Assembly: GCA_000585055.1 (NCBI GenBank)
Contig: JEMX01000011.1
Span: 22,184 to 86,183 of the forward strand
DNA from: Candidatus Accumulibacter appositus
Lineage (GTDB): Bacteria > Pseudomonadota > Gammaproteobacteria > Burkholderiales > Rhodocyclaceae
Reading direction: 5' to 3'
DNA: 64,000 nt
The notes beneath the pieces were generated by a model that did no database searches, had not been told where the DNA came from, and saw only the letters and a list, made by a program, of their open reading frames with translations. Positions within the stretch are counted from its first letter, which is position 1; each line of letters starts with the position of its first letter. Shown here piece by piece: positions 53,612 through 63,477 of this stretch. The position numbers and the translations under genes were made by a program.

Positions 53612-54641
53612 CGCAGGGAAGCCCGCCGCGGTTCACGCGCTGAATTTCTCGACGTGGAAGAGAGCTGCGGTGCGCCGCTGTTTCCCGGGCACGCGGACAG
53701 TCTTCGTCGACAAGGTGGGCCAAGTTCCTCCCGGCGGAGTGCTGGTCGTGTGGGGCATGGCGCCCCTGCCAGACGACCCGCCGGCCAGGTTAAGCGTCCT
53801 GCGTATCGAGGATGGCTTTCTGCGTTCGGTGGGCCTGGGTGCCGATCTAATTCGTCCGATGTCGTGGGTGGTCGACAGCCGAGGGATCTACTACGATGCG
53901 ACGCAAGCTTCGGATCTCGAACACCTGCTCGCTCACGCCAGCTTTGACGCCGCGCTGCTCGAACGGGCCGCGTTCCTGCGCAAGCGCATCGTTAACGCGC
54001 GACTGACCAAATACAACGTCGGCGCCACAGCCTGGCAACGCCCCGCCACCGCGAAACACGTGATTCTCGTACCTGGTCAGGTTGAGAGCGACGCCTCGTT
54101 GGCTTATGGCGCGCCCGGCATCCGAACCAACATCGGGCTGTTGCGGGCCGTTCGAGCGGCCAATCCGCAGGCGCATGTGCTGTACAAGCCACACCCGGAT
54201 GTGCTCGCGCGCTTGCGAGCGAAGGGCGCCGGTGAGGACCAGGCGCAATCGATCTGCGACGAAGTAGTGACCGACGCCGCGATGGGTGACCTCCTGCTGC
54301 TGGTCGACGAGGTACACGTGCTCACCTCGTTAGCCGGCTTCGAAGCCTTGTTGCGGGACAAGCCCGTCACTTGCCACGGCCAGCCCTTCTATGCCGGCTG
54401 GGGATTGACGAGAGACCTGGTTCCTGTTGCCCGCCGCCAACGGCGCCTGTCGCTCGACGAACTGATAGCCGGAGCACTTATCACTTATCCGCTATATTTT
54501 AGTCGCCGCGGCGATGGCTTGATTACGCCAGAGCAAGCGTTGGACGAGCTTGTCGGCTGGCGAGCTAGCGCGGGTCTGGCGGTGCCCTGGTGGCGGAAAT
54601 GTTGCCGCGTCATCTTGCGCCGTGTCGTCGGAGTGCGATAG
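53595..54641 (+). CDS. Single-domain KpsC-like capsule glycosyltransferase
   Basis: 348 aa. The hallmark of KpsC is seen: RIEDGFLRSVGLGADL, SWVVDSRGIYYD, VPGQVESDASLAYG, YKPHPDVLARLR and CHGQPFYAGWGLT. In E. coli KpsC is about 670 aa with two such GT-B modules that alternate beta-Kdo linkages; here only one module is present. It may add a single Kdo (or related) link between lipid and polymer. The start GTG 53595 (or TTG 53598) overlaps the GT4 gene. Confidence 0.88.
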   Translation: MLPQANAGKPAAVHALNFSTWKRAAVRRCFPGTRTVFVDKVGQVPPGGVLVVWGMAPLPDDPPARLSVLRIEDGFLRSVGLGADLIRPMSWVVDSRGIYYDATQASDLEHLLAHASFDAALLERAAFLRKRIVNARLTKYNVGATAWQRPATAKHVILVPGQVESDASLAYGAPGIRTNIGLLRAVRAANPQAHVLYKPHPDVLARLRAKGAGEDQAQSICDEVVTDAAMGDLLLLVDEVHVLTSLAGFEALLRDKPVTCHGQPFYAGWGLTRDLVPVARRQRRLSLDELIAGALITYPLYFSRRGDGLITPEQALDELVGWRASAGLAVPWWRKCCRVILRRVVGVR

Positions 54642-54678
54642 AGCTAGCGCTGACGCGCCGATATATGGATCTTAGACT

Positions 54679-55590
54679 TTAGATCGGCGACCCATTCAGG
54701 CGCGGATCTCCGTCAATTATGCGACGCACGGTCTCCAGTTCGAGGGGTCTAAGATAATCGGAAACCTCGAGCATAGCCTCCTTCATGTGTGCCCGCAGAT
54801 CGACAACTCCTCTCTCGTTCGGTGGCAAGCGCAGCAACTCCTCCATGTAGGTCAGCAACCAGTGGCCCGGCGCCCACCCAAAGTGCCTAGCCAACACTTT
54901 CATTCCTTCAACGGCAACCGTACGACGCATGCGCAGTGTAATACAAGCATCATGCAAGCGCGAACAAGCCTGCATCTCGCCAACAAGACCAATGCGATTT
55001 GGAAAACTTTTGAAAGCACGTACCCAGTAGTCAAAGTCAAACGCAGTTCTCAGACCCAGATCGAGTCCGCCAAGCATTGTCCACATTGAACGCCGAAAAA
55101 AAACCGTAGGCTGACAAATAAAGCATCCAGCGGCGAATTTTTCCAGCGAAACGCTTGGTGGCGACGTCGGATAACGACCGAGCACCTGTCCGGCCTCATC
55201 CACATGCGACCCCTGCCCATAAACCATGAGCCAATCAGGACTTGAAGCAAATGCCTGCACCGAACGCTCAATTGCACCGGGCGTGAAATAGTCATCAGAG
55301 TTCAACCAACCAAAAATCGTCCCACGCGCCCGCAAGAAGCCCTTGTTCAATGCATCGGCTGGCCCATGATCCTCGGCAGAATACCACCTCAGCCGCGAAT
55401 CTTGGGCCGCCAGCTCAGCGAGCACCGACAATGTGCAATCGCTTGACCCACCATCGACAACGATCAACTCAACCCGCCGAAACCGCTGTCCCAATACACT
55501 ATCGATCGCCTCGCGAATGAATTCTCCCTGATTCAACGAAGGCATGATAACGGACACCAGACTCTGATACCGGAGTCCACTAGAAATCAC
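54679..55590 (-). CDS. GT2-type glycosyltransferase
   Basis: A 303-aa GT-A enzyme: SVIMPSLNQGEFIREAIDSVL start, VDGGSSDCT and the DxD-type NSDD at about residue 98, with WVRAF downstream. Similar to family 2 transferases of polysaccharide clusters; the donor is not predictable. Start GTG 55590 has a strong GAGGAGGG site. It points toward the KpsC-like gene (convergent, 37-bp gap). Confidence 0.88.
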   Translation of the reverse strand: MISSGLRYQSLVSVIMPSLNQGEFIREAIDSVLGQRFRRVELIVVDGGSSDCTLSVLAELAAQDSRLRWYSAEDHGPADALNKGFLRARGTIFGWLNSDDYFTPGAIERSVQAFASSPDWLMVYGQGSHVDEAGQVLGRYPTSPPSVSLEKFAAGCFICQPTVFFRRSMWTMLGGLDLGLRTAFDFDYWVRAFKSFPNRIGLVGEMQACSRLHDACITLRMRRTVAVEGMKVLARHFGWAPGHWLLTYMEELLRLPPNERGVVDLRAHMKEAMLEVSDYLRPLELETVRRIIDGDPRLNGSPI

Positions 55591-56037
55591 AAAACCCTCC
55601 TCATCAAAGGTGACTTATTGTGATTCACACAACGCCTGGATTGAAGCACATTCCACAACCCAAAGACCTCCACCTTCCCCAAGTACCGACACCCCAACTC
55701 AACCCAGAGAATGGCGATACGTGCAAGCTCAAGAGAACACCGCCCCGAAGCGGGTACCGAACTACTATTCGGGCTCGAACGGATCTCGCTTTGACAAAAC
55801 AAACGGCCAATGTCCCCTCGCCACTCAAGAGCAACGATCTAACGGTGATGACAGTCGAGACGCCCAAGATGATGAAAGCCATGACCGACCCGTCTCTTCC
55901 CCAACGCCTCTCTCGCGGACAAGAGAAGAAAGTTAGGTGAATCGCGTACGCGGCTTTCACATTAACTGATTCAAACCAAAACCTTGCCGGTCACCTGGCT
56001 GATTTCCTCGCGGACAGCTTTTTAACACTATTTGCAT
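55591..56037. other. Intergenic stretch holding a dispersed repeat
   Basis: 447 bp between the GT2 gene and ugd, both on the minus strand. The right half is the second copy of the repeat found at 6851-6976; the left half shows nothing recognisable. Plus-strand open frames here run through the repeat and are not credible genes. Confidence 0.5.
55841..55965 (+). repeat. Dispersed about 125-bp repeat, copy 2
   Basis: Homologous to 6851-6976 in the same orientation, sharing the start AACGGTGATGAC, the middle GATGAAAGCCATGACCG and TCTTCCCCAAC, and the end CTTTCACATTAA. It is more degenerate: the 12-nt terminal hairpin arms no longer pair perfectly. Confidence 0.7.
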
Positions 56038-57204
56038 TCAATCGTGGCCAAACAAATCGCGTGTATAAACTTTCTCCGTTACGTCGGCCAATTCGTCCGC
56101 CAACCGGTTTGCCACGATCACGTCCGCCGTCCGTTTGAACTCATCCAAATCGCTGATTACCCGTGAATGAAAAAAGCTGCTCTCCTGCAAGACCGGCTCA
56201 TACACAACCACCTCCACACCTTTGGCTTTGATCCGCTTCATTATGCCTTGGATCGAAGAAGTACGGAAGTTGTCCGAACCTGCCTTCATTATCAACCGAT
56301 AAACCCCAACCACCCCCGGATTCCGCTTCAGAATGGCCTCTGCGATAAAATCCTTTCGGGTACGATTAGACTCCACGATCGCACGTACCAAGCTATTTGG
56401 TACCGCATCGTAGTTGGCGAGCAACTGCTTAGTGTCTTTCGGTAGACAGTAGCCACCATAGCCAAACGACGGGTTGTGATAATGATTACCTATACGCGGA
56501 TCCAATCCCACACCGCCAATAATTTGCCGCGTATCCAGGCCATGAACCTCAGCGTATGTGTCAAGCTCGTTGAAATACGCAACGCGCATTGCCAAATACG
56601 TATTGGCAAAAAGCTTGATCGCCTCCGCCTCGGTCGACCCGGTATACAGCACCGGTGCATCCTTCTTTACAGCCCCCTGAAGCAACAGCTCGGCAAAAGT
56701 CCTCGCTCGTTCAGAATTCTCCCCGATGATAATGCGAGAAGGGTGCAGGTTGTCATGCAAGGCGCTGCCTTCGCGAAGAAACTCCGGCGAAAAAATAATA
56801 CTACTGCTACCGAACTCCCGTCGAATTCGCTCCGTAAATCCCACAGGAACCGTAGACTTGATAACCATTACCGCGGTTGAGGACACAGCCAGCACGTCGC
56901 GGATAACCGCCTCCACCGAGTTCGTGTTGAAGTAGTTGGTCTCCGGATCATAATCGGTAGGTGTAGCAATGACGACGAACCCCGCCCCCGCATACGCATC
57001 TGATTTATCCATTGTGGCGCGAAAACTAATCTCGTTGAACTCTAGAAACCTCTCGATATCGACATCAACGATCGGAGACTTCCTGCGGTTCAACATCGCG
57101 ACTCTCTCCGCCACAATATCTAGCGCAACCACCTCATTGTGCTGCGCCAACAGCATGGCATTGGAGAGTCCAACATATCCGGTTCCAGCAATCGCAATTT
57201 TCAC
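56038..57204 (-). CDS. ugd: UDP-glucose 6-dehydrogenase
   Basis: A 388-aa enzyme of the UDP-glucose/GDP-mannose dehydrogenase family with the same length as E. coli Ugd. NAD motif [14 protein letters not shown], substrate region FSPEFLREG and [19 protein letters not shown], catalytic cysteine in [12 protein letters not shown]. It oxidises UDP-glucose to UDP-glucuronate for acidic capsule sugars. Start GTG 57204 follows GAGG nine bases upstream; no ATG is available. Confidence 0.95.
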   Translation of the reverse strand: MKIAIAGTGYVGLSNAMLLAQHNEVVALDIVAERVAMLNRRKSPIVDVDIERFLEFNEISFRATMDKSDAYAGAGFVVIATPTDYDPETNYFNTNSVEAVIRDVLAVSSTAVMVIKSTVPVGFTERIRREFGSSSIIFSPEFLREGSALHDNLHPSRIIIGENSERARTFAELLLQGAVKKDAPVLYTGSTEAEAIKLFANTYLAMRVAYFNELDTYAEVHGLDTRQIIGGVGLDPRIGNHYHNPSFGYGGYCLPKDTKQLLANYDAVPNSLVRAIVESNRTRKDFIAEAILKRNPGVVGVYRLIMKAGSDNFRTSSIQGIMKRIKAKGVEVVVYEPVLQESSFFHSRVISDLDEFKRTADVIVANRLADELADVTEKVYTRDLFGHD

Positions 57205-57794
57205 TCCATGATCCTCGTTGTTTAAATAATCATCTGTGCAATAAGTCCACGGCAGCCACGAACACGCTTACTTGCGCTTATAAAAAATCGCCCCTCCAAA
57301 TTAGTCGTCACAACCCCAAAAAACCTGCCGATTACTTAATCCGATGAAGCCGTAGAATCGGAAACGTCCATTTCCCGACTATTTCCATTGACATTTCTCG
57401 AGAGATGCTCCCTCCGAGCGTCACCGATATACCTAAAAAGCTGCGGCACCCCACTCCCTCGCTTGTAAACCGATGTCCGCGCAGAACGTGAGAAGGTCCG
57501 TCGCGTCGATACGATTCTCCGCTAGGGAAGCAGTGCTTTAATCGGTAATCGAGCTTGCCGCACTCTTGGAGGGAATGGCTCGCTTGTCGTAGAAAACCGA
57601 TTAGACCAGCGCTCCCCCAGACATCCCGCCAAAAGTCACCTTGCAACACTTCCGTGCCCCTGACCAACGCACCAGCTCTGATCGCACGACATCTCCCAAA
57701 AGACCTGCCTAGATGATCCAAAAATCTTCGGAAGCGTCCTCTTATACAGTGTGGCTCCGATTTCAGCACGCTGGCCCGTCAAGCGTTCCCGCAA
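57205..57794. other. 590-bp gap between ugd and a fucosyltransferase-like gene
   Basis: No family match. A 145-codon open frame on the minus strand (57332-57769) has an Arg/Ser/Gly-rich composition, no clear ribosome-binding site and no motif. It may be a decayed gene or chance. The stretch should hold the ugd promoter. Confidence 0.35.
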
Positions 57795-58832
57795 TCACGC
57801 CTGACGGCCAGTCCCAGCGCGACCAATGAGTTTGCAGCAAATCTTGGCAAGCACTTTCCTCCGCTCCTCCCAGAACTCCACCGGGCTCGAAAAAAGGGTA
57901 CGCAGCCTAACTTGGGCCTCGCGATACGCGTCGACAAACTGTCGATCTGGCCTAAAATTTCTCACCTTTCTTATTGCCTCATCTGCCGTCAGCCCATACA
58001 AATTAATATATGACTCCTCGGGAACTAACCGATGTACAGCGTGCTGTGGGCTCGCATAGTAAATCGGGACACCCAATACGGCATATGCGTCGAAAATCTT
58101 CTCTGTAATGTAATATCTCTGGTGAGTATTCTCAATCCCACAGACAATATATGCTTTCCTATCTAGTGCGGACAGCTTATCCAAATGCCAATCGGGTAAC
58201 ATCTGGCGCCGGACTGTATTACCCCAGCCCTGCCCAACGCGCAGCACGCCTTCTTCACCAGCCCCCTCGGTAATTACCGATCTGAACCCACACAAACCCA
58301 CTACGTCCAGCGCAGAATCCAACATGTCATACTTCTCGCCAGCGCGTTTTTCGGCAAAATACGCCTGTCTGATCGGCGCACCCTTCCAAACTTCCAGAAT
58401 GTCATCTGCGCCAAAACAAGAGTTTCTATGGAAGAGAGTGGCATACCGCACAAAATAGTCATCATTTGTCGTAACAAAGTATGGAAATTTTTCGAAGCGA
58501 TAAATATCGGTAGTGAAGTGATTCAAAAACTCATACTCGCAGACTGTTCCATCAAGTCTACTGAACCCTTTGGGCTGCGAATAGTCGCCACTCCACAACG
58601 TATCCCAAAGAGGCTCTTCGGACAGCACCACAACCCTGATCGCCGGGTTTCTTTTTTTAACATCAAATATCTTCTCATGACAATCTCTTATGTCTTTGAC
58701 AAAACCGACGAGAACGCAATCCGCGCGTTCAATGTCATCGACAAAATGAATTTCAGAAACTGCTAGCTTTCTGTAAGCTGGATACGAAAGAGGAATGCGT
58801 TTGGAGTGTGCGCCGAAGAGGAAGACTTTCAT
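57795..58832 (-). CDS. GT10-like fucosyltransferase
   Basis: 345 aa. The C-terminal half has the conserved alpha-1,3-fucosyltransferase-type motif (IENTHQRYYITEKIFDAY followed by LGVPIYYASP), where the family consensus is E-N-S-x-YxTEK-x5-A with a VP(V/I)(V/Y)xG end. The N-terminal acceptor domain is divergent. It likely uses the GDP-L-fucose made by Gmd/Fcl in this locus (inference from motif plus context). Start ATG 58832 overlaps the upstream gene's stop. More A/T-rich than the genes before 54 kb. Confidence 0.78.
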   Translation of the reverse strand: MKVFLFGAHSKRIPLSYPAYRKLAVSEIHFVDDIERADCVLVGFVKDIRDCHEKIFDVKKRNPAIRVVVLSEEPLWDTLWSGDYSQPKGFSRLDGTVCEYEFLNHFTTDIYRFEKFPYFVTTNDDYFVRYATLFHRNSCFGADDILEVWKGAPIRQAYFAEKRAGEKYDMLDSALDVVGLCGFRSVITEGAGEEGVLRVGQGWGNTVRRQMLPDWHLDKLSALDRKAYIVCGIENTHQRYYITEKIFDAYAVLGVPIYYASPQHAVHRLVPEESYINLYGLTADEAIRKVRNFRPDRQFVDAYREAQVRLRTLFSSPVEFWEERRKVLAKICCKLIGRAGTGRQA

Positions 58833-61096
58833 ACACCAACCTTTTCACCAAGCGTGACTTTCTTCAATCGCAGCACATCCGACATCAGTTTCCTATGTTT
58901 TTCATCCCCTCGTTCAATCGCCACGGCTAACGCCTTCCGGAACGCCAAATTGCTGCTGTAGAGATCCTTGAAGCCACCGGGATCGGTCATGACACGCGTA
59001 CCACATCCCAAAATAAAGGTTCCAAATTCGTACGGGTAAACCTCAGCGCAGTCGTTGATACGCTGTGCTTCCTCAACAAGCCGCGCAAAAGAGATCACCG
59101 GCGCGGAATTGCGATCCAACGCAGAGTGCTCCGCCAATTCCAAAAAAAGTTTTTGAATATCGTAAATAAAACAATCGGGGCCATAAAGCAGCCAAAGTTG
59201 TTTTAGCGCGCGCTGTTTGCGAGCCAACGCCTCCTTGTCCTCCGCCAGTTCTTCGAGTTTCTGTGGTAAAGCTTTAATGGCATTTTCGGTTTCCAGGCAA
59301 AAAACGGCCGCTTCCTCCCAGAGCGCAGAATCACCTGGAGGAAGATAGGTATCCGCAAGGATTACCGGAATGGTGCCGCACCCGATCGACTCCCATAGAC
59401 GAATCGAGTTCGGACCGGACCCGGAAGGACAAAGAGAAAAGATACTGTCTCTCAATAACGTCTTGAACTCGTTACTCGCAACACTATCTACGAGCTCGCC
59501 TTCGCCCGTAGCCTTCTTGTGGATCTGATGATCATAGACTACTCTATTATAATGCCACGTATCACGACCAATCACCAACCCTCGCTTGTCTCCACTCAAA
59601 AGGTCCAAGATATAGTTCCGCGATGAAGTAAGATACCACTTATTAGCCTTTGCGCCAACGAATGAGTACAAAATAGATCGCGTCCGATTAAAATCGACGT
59701 CCTCGCCAACGGCTTGAACCGGGTACAGAGGAAAAGGAAATATTCTTATCTTTGGATACTCTGGAAACACACTCTGATTTTTTACAGCATGAGTCCAGAA
59801 AACCTCGTGAATACCGAGCTCCGCAAAGATATTCTGGTAGCGCAGCATATGGATATGCTGGCATACTGTCACGACACGCTCCCCGGGTCTCAACAAAACG
59901 CCCGCCTCCCTGAGAACGTCCTGCAAGCGCTTCGAATCCTCCTTTTTGCTATTCAACAAGTCGATCAGAGTCGCCCATGGAAATGCAAAGTAGACCACTC
60001 CGCCAACAGCGGGAAGTAAACGCTTTGCGCTACAAAAAGCGTGTTGCTCGGTAATGGCTGGAAACTGCCACTCACTATCATAGCTAACAATACTTCTATA
60101 TCTTGACGGCTTCGGGGCGTCCATACGCGTTTTATCGGTACCTTCCAAAGGGGGCTTAAGAACGGGCTCGCTTTTAACATTTTGAATTGCAGAATTTTGT
60201 TCCGCGCCGACAAGCTGTGAAATCCGTTGAAGCCGGTAAGCCAAATGGCCCTTGATAGGCTTCTCGGCCAGCGAAAGGACATCGTTTTTGCACTGCAAAT
60301 AAAAAGCCCTGAGATCCCTACCTTCTAGCTCGCGCAAGCTATTGGGTCGCCCGGCCTTTGCAGCGACCGAGGACATTTCCTGATCGTAGATGTCTTTTCC
60401 AGATTGGCTTAGTTGTCCTGGTCGAGACGAAAACATTCCCGTAGGGTAATCGAACTGATAGAGCGAGTAATGCTTAGCGAGTAGGCGCCACAAGTTCCAA
60501 TCACCCGCAAACCGCATTCTCGCGAACGCATTGCCTTCTCCGACGAGATTCCATGCCCCTGCTCTGAAGAAAGTGCCTTCTTGCTGGACGTAACTCCAAT
60601 GCGTTCCGTCTGCCAAACCCTTCGCGACAACTTCAGAACACAGAACGCGGTCCACGTAGGTATTTTGACAACCGTCTCGACACGTAGCGGCTGCACCCGT
60701 TACCCAATGGACTTTTCCTGAAAGTACTGGATCCGCGTCGATCTTGTACAGCAAAGGAAGCGCGGTGGGTAGCAAGACATCATCTGCATTTATCCAAGTC
60801 AGCCAGTCGTCAGCACCACAGCTAAACGCCTTAATAGCTTTAGCAATAGCGTCATACATTCCCCCGTCCGGGCAGGACTCCCAGGAAAACTCGACCGAAT
60901 GACAGGACAGCGGAAGCAGACCCTGTTTGATCAGATACGCCCATCGCTTCAATGTTTCAATCGTACCGTCACTGGAGCCACCATCCTGCACGTGGTATCG
61001 AAGCGAGAAATCTCCCGATTGCGATATGACACTATGAATTGTTCGATCGATAGTTGAAACCGCGTTAAACGATGGGGTGACAATAAAAACCATCAT
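58829..61096 (-). CDS. Two-domain glycosyltransferase: GT2 fused to exostosin (GT47)-like
   Basis: 755 aa. Residues about 1-250 are a GT2 domain (FIVTPSFNAVSTIDRTIHSV, QDGGSSDGT, DxD-like INADD). Residues about 330-620 are an exostosin-like GT-B domain with SIFSLCPSGSGPNSIRLWE and GTIPVILAD, the typical GT47 donor motif. About 130 residues follow without a named domain (EYPYEFGTFILGCG-like region near 690). The fusion suggests two sequential sugar additions by one chain. Start ATG 61096 or 61093. It overlaps the fucosyltransferase gene by 4 bp, so the two are coupled. Confidence 0.85.
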   Translation of the reverse strand: MMVFIVTPSFNAVSTIDRTIHSVISQSGDFSLRYHVQDGGSSDGTIETLKRWAYLIKQGLLPLSCHSVEFSWESCPDGGMYDAIAKAIKAFSCGADDWLTWINADDVLLPTALPLLYKIDADPVLSGKVHWVTGAAATCRDGCQNTYVDRVLCSEVVAKGLADGTHWSYVQQEGTFFRAGAWNLVGEGNAFARMRFAGDWNLWRLLAKHYSLYQFDYPTGMFSSRPGQLSQSGKDIYDQEMSSVAAKAGRPNSLRELEGRDLRAFYLQCKNDVLSLAEKPIKGHLAYRLQRISQLVGAEQNSAIQNVKSEPVLKPPLEGTDKTRMDAPKPSRYRSIVSYDSEWQFPAITEQHAFCSAKRLLPAVGGVVYFAFPWATLIDLLNSKKEDSKRLQDVLREAGVLLRPGERVVTVCQHIHMLRYQNIFAELGIHEVFWTHAVKNQSVFPEYPKIRIFPFPLYPVQAVGEDVDFNRTRSILYSFVGAKANKWYLTSSRNYILDLLSGDKRGLVIGRDTWHYNRVVYDHQIHKKATGEGELVDSVASNEFKTLLRDSIFSLCPSGSGPNSIRLWESIGCGTIPVILADTYLPPGDSALWEEAAVFCLETENAIKALPQKLEELAEDKEALARKQRALKQLWLLYGPDCFIYDIQKLFLELAEHSALDRNSAPVISFARLVEEAQRINDCAEVYPYEFGTFILGCGTRVMTDPGGFKDLYSSNLAFRKALAVAIERGDEKHRKLMSDVLRLKKVTLGEKVGV

Positions 61097-61822
61097 TGCT
61101 TTATATCACCTAAATAAAAATCTGAAATCCGATTCGGCAAAACGTCTGACGCTATGCGATTAGTTCGTGTTGTATTGTGAAAAGGCACACCCACGGAGGC
61201 TAATTTCCCTTCGCCGGCCGATTACGTTGCTCGCTACCGAACGCAAACAAGGTCCGGAGCGACCCCCGAAAAGCAGCAACCGGCCCGAGCTATTGAGCGT
61301 ACTCGCGTGTCTGACACTGTGATAAGCGTTGCCGGGCCCCGCCCGCTCTCGACCGCGTGCTGAACTGAGGCACCCCTGCCGGCAAATGCTGGGGATATCG
61401 GCCACGATCGTGGCAGGTCTTCGGGTTCATACGGAACGACCTAGAACCTACACCTCTATCCAACTCAACGGGCTGGTAGATAGTATTCCTCCTCTCCGAA
61501 CCAAAGTCCGACCCCGACCAACACACAAGCTGCAGTGACGAGTCCCGTATCCCAATTAGCGACCCACCGGAACCACATGCAAATGGCGACTAGGATGATT
61601 TTTTCTAACCCCCAATTATGGGCCAAATGTTTTTAGTTGGTCGGCTGATAGCAGACAGACCACCAATAAAGCTTGCCAAAATCCAAGCTCCCGACACGGT
61701 CCAAATCAACTTCATCTAGGCGCGCCTTTGGATCAAACATTTTGGTGTACTAAAAAAAGCATTTGCAACTAACCATCGGCCGATTGAAAGATCGGCTATC
61801 GTAGAAAACGCTCTTGTCTTCG
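61097..61822. other. 726-bp gap upstream of the two-domain transferase
   Basis: No gene recognised. Open frames on the minus strand (61160-61526) are short and lack ribosome-binding sites. The right part (61540-61800) is clearly A/T-rich, with runs of A and T, and may hold the promoter of the fusion transferase gene or be a recombination junction. Confidence 0.35.
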
Positions 61823-63256
61823 TCAAGCCTGACTAGAAAAAAGATAATCATGATTGCTTAGCTTATCCACTCTCGTGTAGCCTACCGTACTCATATATGC
61901 CGCAAGACTTTTTTCATCCCGGCATTCGATCAATACATATTTGAATCGGTAACGCTTGTGGTCTATTCCTTTTAAAACTTCAAGCTCTGCGCCTTCCACA
62001 TCAAGCGACAGCAGATCAATAACGAGGGGAGCGTTCGCGTCGGAGAGAAGGGTCGTCAGTGTTTTCGCGGGCGCAATAATCTCTACCGGCAATTCATCTC
62101 TCTGAAGATATATTTTACCGGAATACGCGTGTGATCGTGGGTCGGAGATATCCGTCTCGACACCCGTTGGGGTGGTCATTAGGTTGGAGTAGATCAGGTT
62201 TACGTGGCTCTGATCGTAGGAAAACGATACGCAGGCAACGCAAGCGAATGCGTTTTCGCGAGACCGGTTGGCTCTACATTTGAGGAAGTTGTGTAGGACG
62301 GGTTCGATCAACAACCCTCGCCAGCCGCGCTCTTTTTCGAAGTAGCAGGTATTTGACTGACTGACCCCATCGTTGGCGCCTAGCTCGACAAAATAGCCGC
62401 CATCATAATCAAGGTAGGCCTCTAGTTTTCTGTCAAGACCGTTTAGACCGTAGTAGGTCTTAATAGCAGGATCGACGTTCCCAGAACGCATTTTCGGGAG
62501 GGGGAGTTGCGATTTCGTGTCGTTGCCAAACACAAGCACTGAATCGATATTTTTAGCTTGGTCGAGCTGTTTCTTCAAGGAATAGAGGCGCTCGCGCAGC
62601 AGGTCGACTTCCATATCCAGGACCTTGATATGCGCGTCACATTGATTGCGCGTACTAGTGGCTCCAGTTACTTTCCGGCGAAGCTGGTCGATATTGAGGC
62701 CCGCTTGAGGAAGCAGGCCGAGCGCTATCATTTCTTTTACCATGCGGGCATGTGCGCTGAGGGCGATATCGGCAGCTGGAGTCACCAGACGAATAGCGCA
62801 TTCAAAATGGCGTATAGCTTTTCGCTCATCGCTGGCGACTAGCGCTGCTCGGCCAAGGCTGTTGTGCACCCCGGACGCAAGCACTTGGCTAACGAGTTTT
62901 TTTCCGCAACCCGCTACCGGTGCTAGGCTCATGAACTGGAAACGCGTACATGCTTTGCTGACCTGAAAATGGGCAGCCGCGACAAGCAGAGCCAGCTTTT
63001 CGCGTTCAGGATGCCTCGCCAGTAGGCTCGGGTCAAGCCCTATCAAGCCGTCCCAGTCACCGAACTGCCATTGAAGTTTCGCTCTTTCGAGAAGGTCATC
63101 ACCTTGCAGGGCGGCCCAGAAAACACTTTCTTTTTCTTCACCGGCGTTTTGCACAGCGGAAGTTCCGACTTCCCCCAGTGTTCGCTCCTTCGACACCCGA
63201 TGTTGCTGTGCCGAGGCACTTGGTTTTCTGCGGCGTGGCGTACTCGACGGATTCAT
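61823..63256 (-). CDS. FkbM-family methyltransferase with long N-terminal region
   Basis: 477 aa. The C-terminal about 210 residues are an FkbM-type SAM methyltransferase: motif I FVELGANDGVSQSN, IEPVLHNF, and LSLDVEGAELEVLKGI. The N-terminal about 270 residues are a helical region with a TPR-like part (about 50-190) and a coiled coil (about 215-240, MEVDLLRERLYSLKKQLDQ). Probably O-methylates a capsule sugar or a protein-bound glycan; the substrate is unknown. Start ATG 63256 overlaps the stop of the coiled-coil gene, so translation is coupled. Confidence 0.85.
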   Translation of the reverse strand: MNPSSTPRRRKPSASAQQHRVSKERTLGEVGTSAVQNAGEEKESVFWAALQGDDLLERAKLQWQFGDWDGLIGLDPSLLARHPEREKLALLVAAAHFQVSKACTRFQFMSLAPVAGCGKKLVSQVLASGVHNSLGRAALVASDERKAIRHFECAIRLVTPAADIALSAHARMVKEMIALGLLPQAGLNIDQLRRKVTGATSTRNQCDAHIKVLDMEVDLLRERLYSLKKQLDQAKNIDSVLVFGNDTKSQLPLPKMRSGNVDPAIKTYYGLNGLDRKLEAYLDYDGGYFVELGANDGVSQSNTCYFEKERGWRGLLIEPVLHNFLKCRANRSRENAFACVACVSFSYDQSHVNLIYSNLMTTPTGVETDISDPRSHAYSGKIYLQRDELPVEIIAPAKTLTTLLSDANAPLVIDLLSLDVEGAELEVLKGIDHKRYRFKYVLIECRDEKSLAAYMSTVGYTRVDKLSNHDYLFSSQA

Positions 63257-63477
63257 ATGCCCTGCTCGCGTAACAATAGATCCGTGATCAGATCGATCTG
63301 GGCCTCTGCCTTGGTCAGTTCGTCATTCATCAGGCGCTGACGCTCCTGAAGTTCCTTATTCTCTTGTTGCGCCTGGTGCAGGCGAGAAAGCTGTTCGGTA
63401 CACAGTTCTCCCTGTTGGTTTCTAGCTTTGTGTGCAAGCTCGAGCTGTTTGGCGCTCTCGACTGCTAGGCTCTCGGC

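Noticed and set aside
55610..55940. Two plus-strand frames of about 106 codons
   Set aside because: They run through the dispersed repeat, with proline/serine/threonine-rich, low-quality composition; not credible genes.
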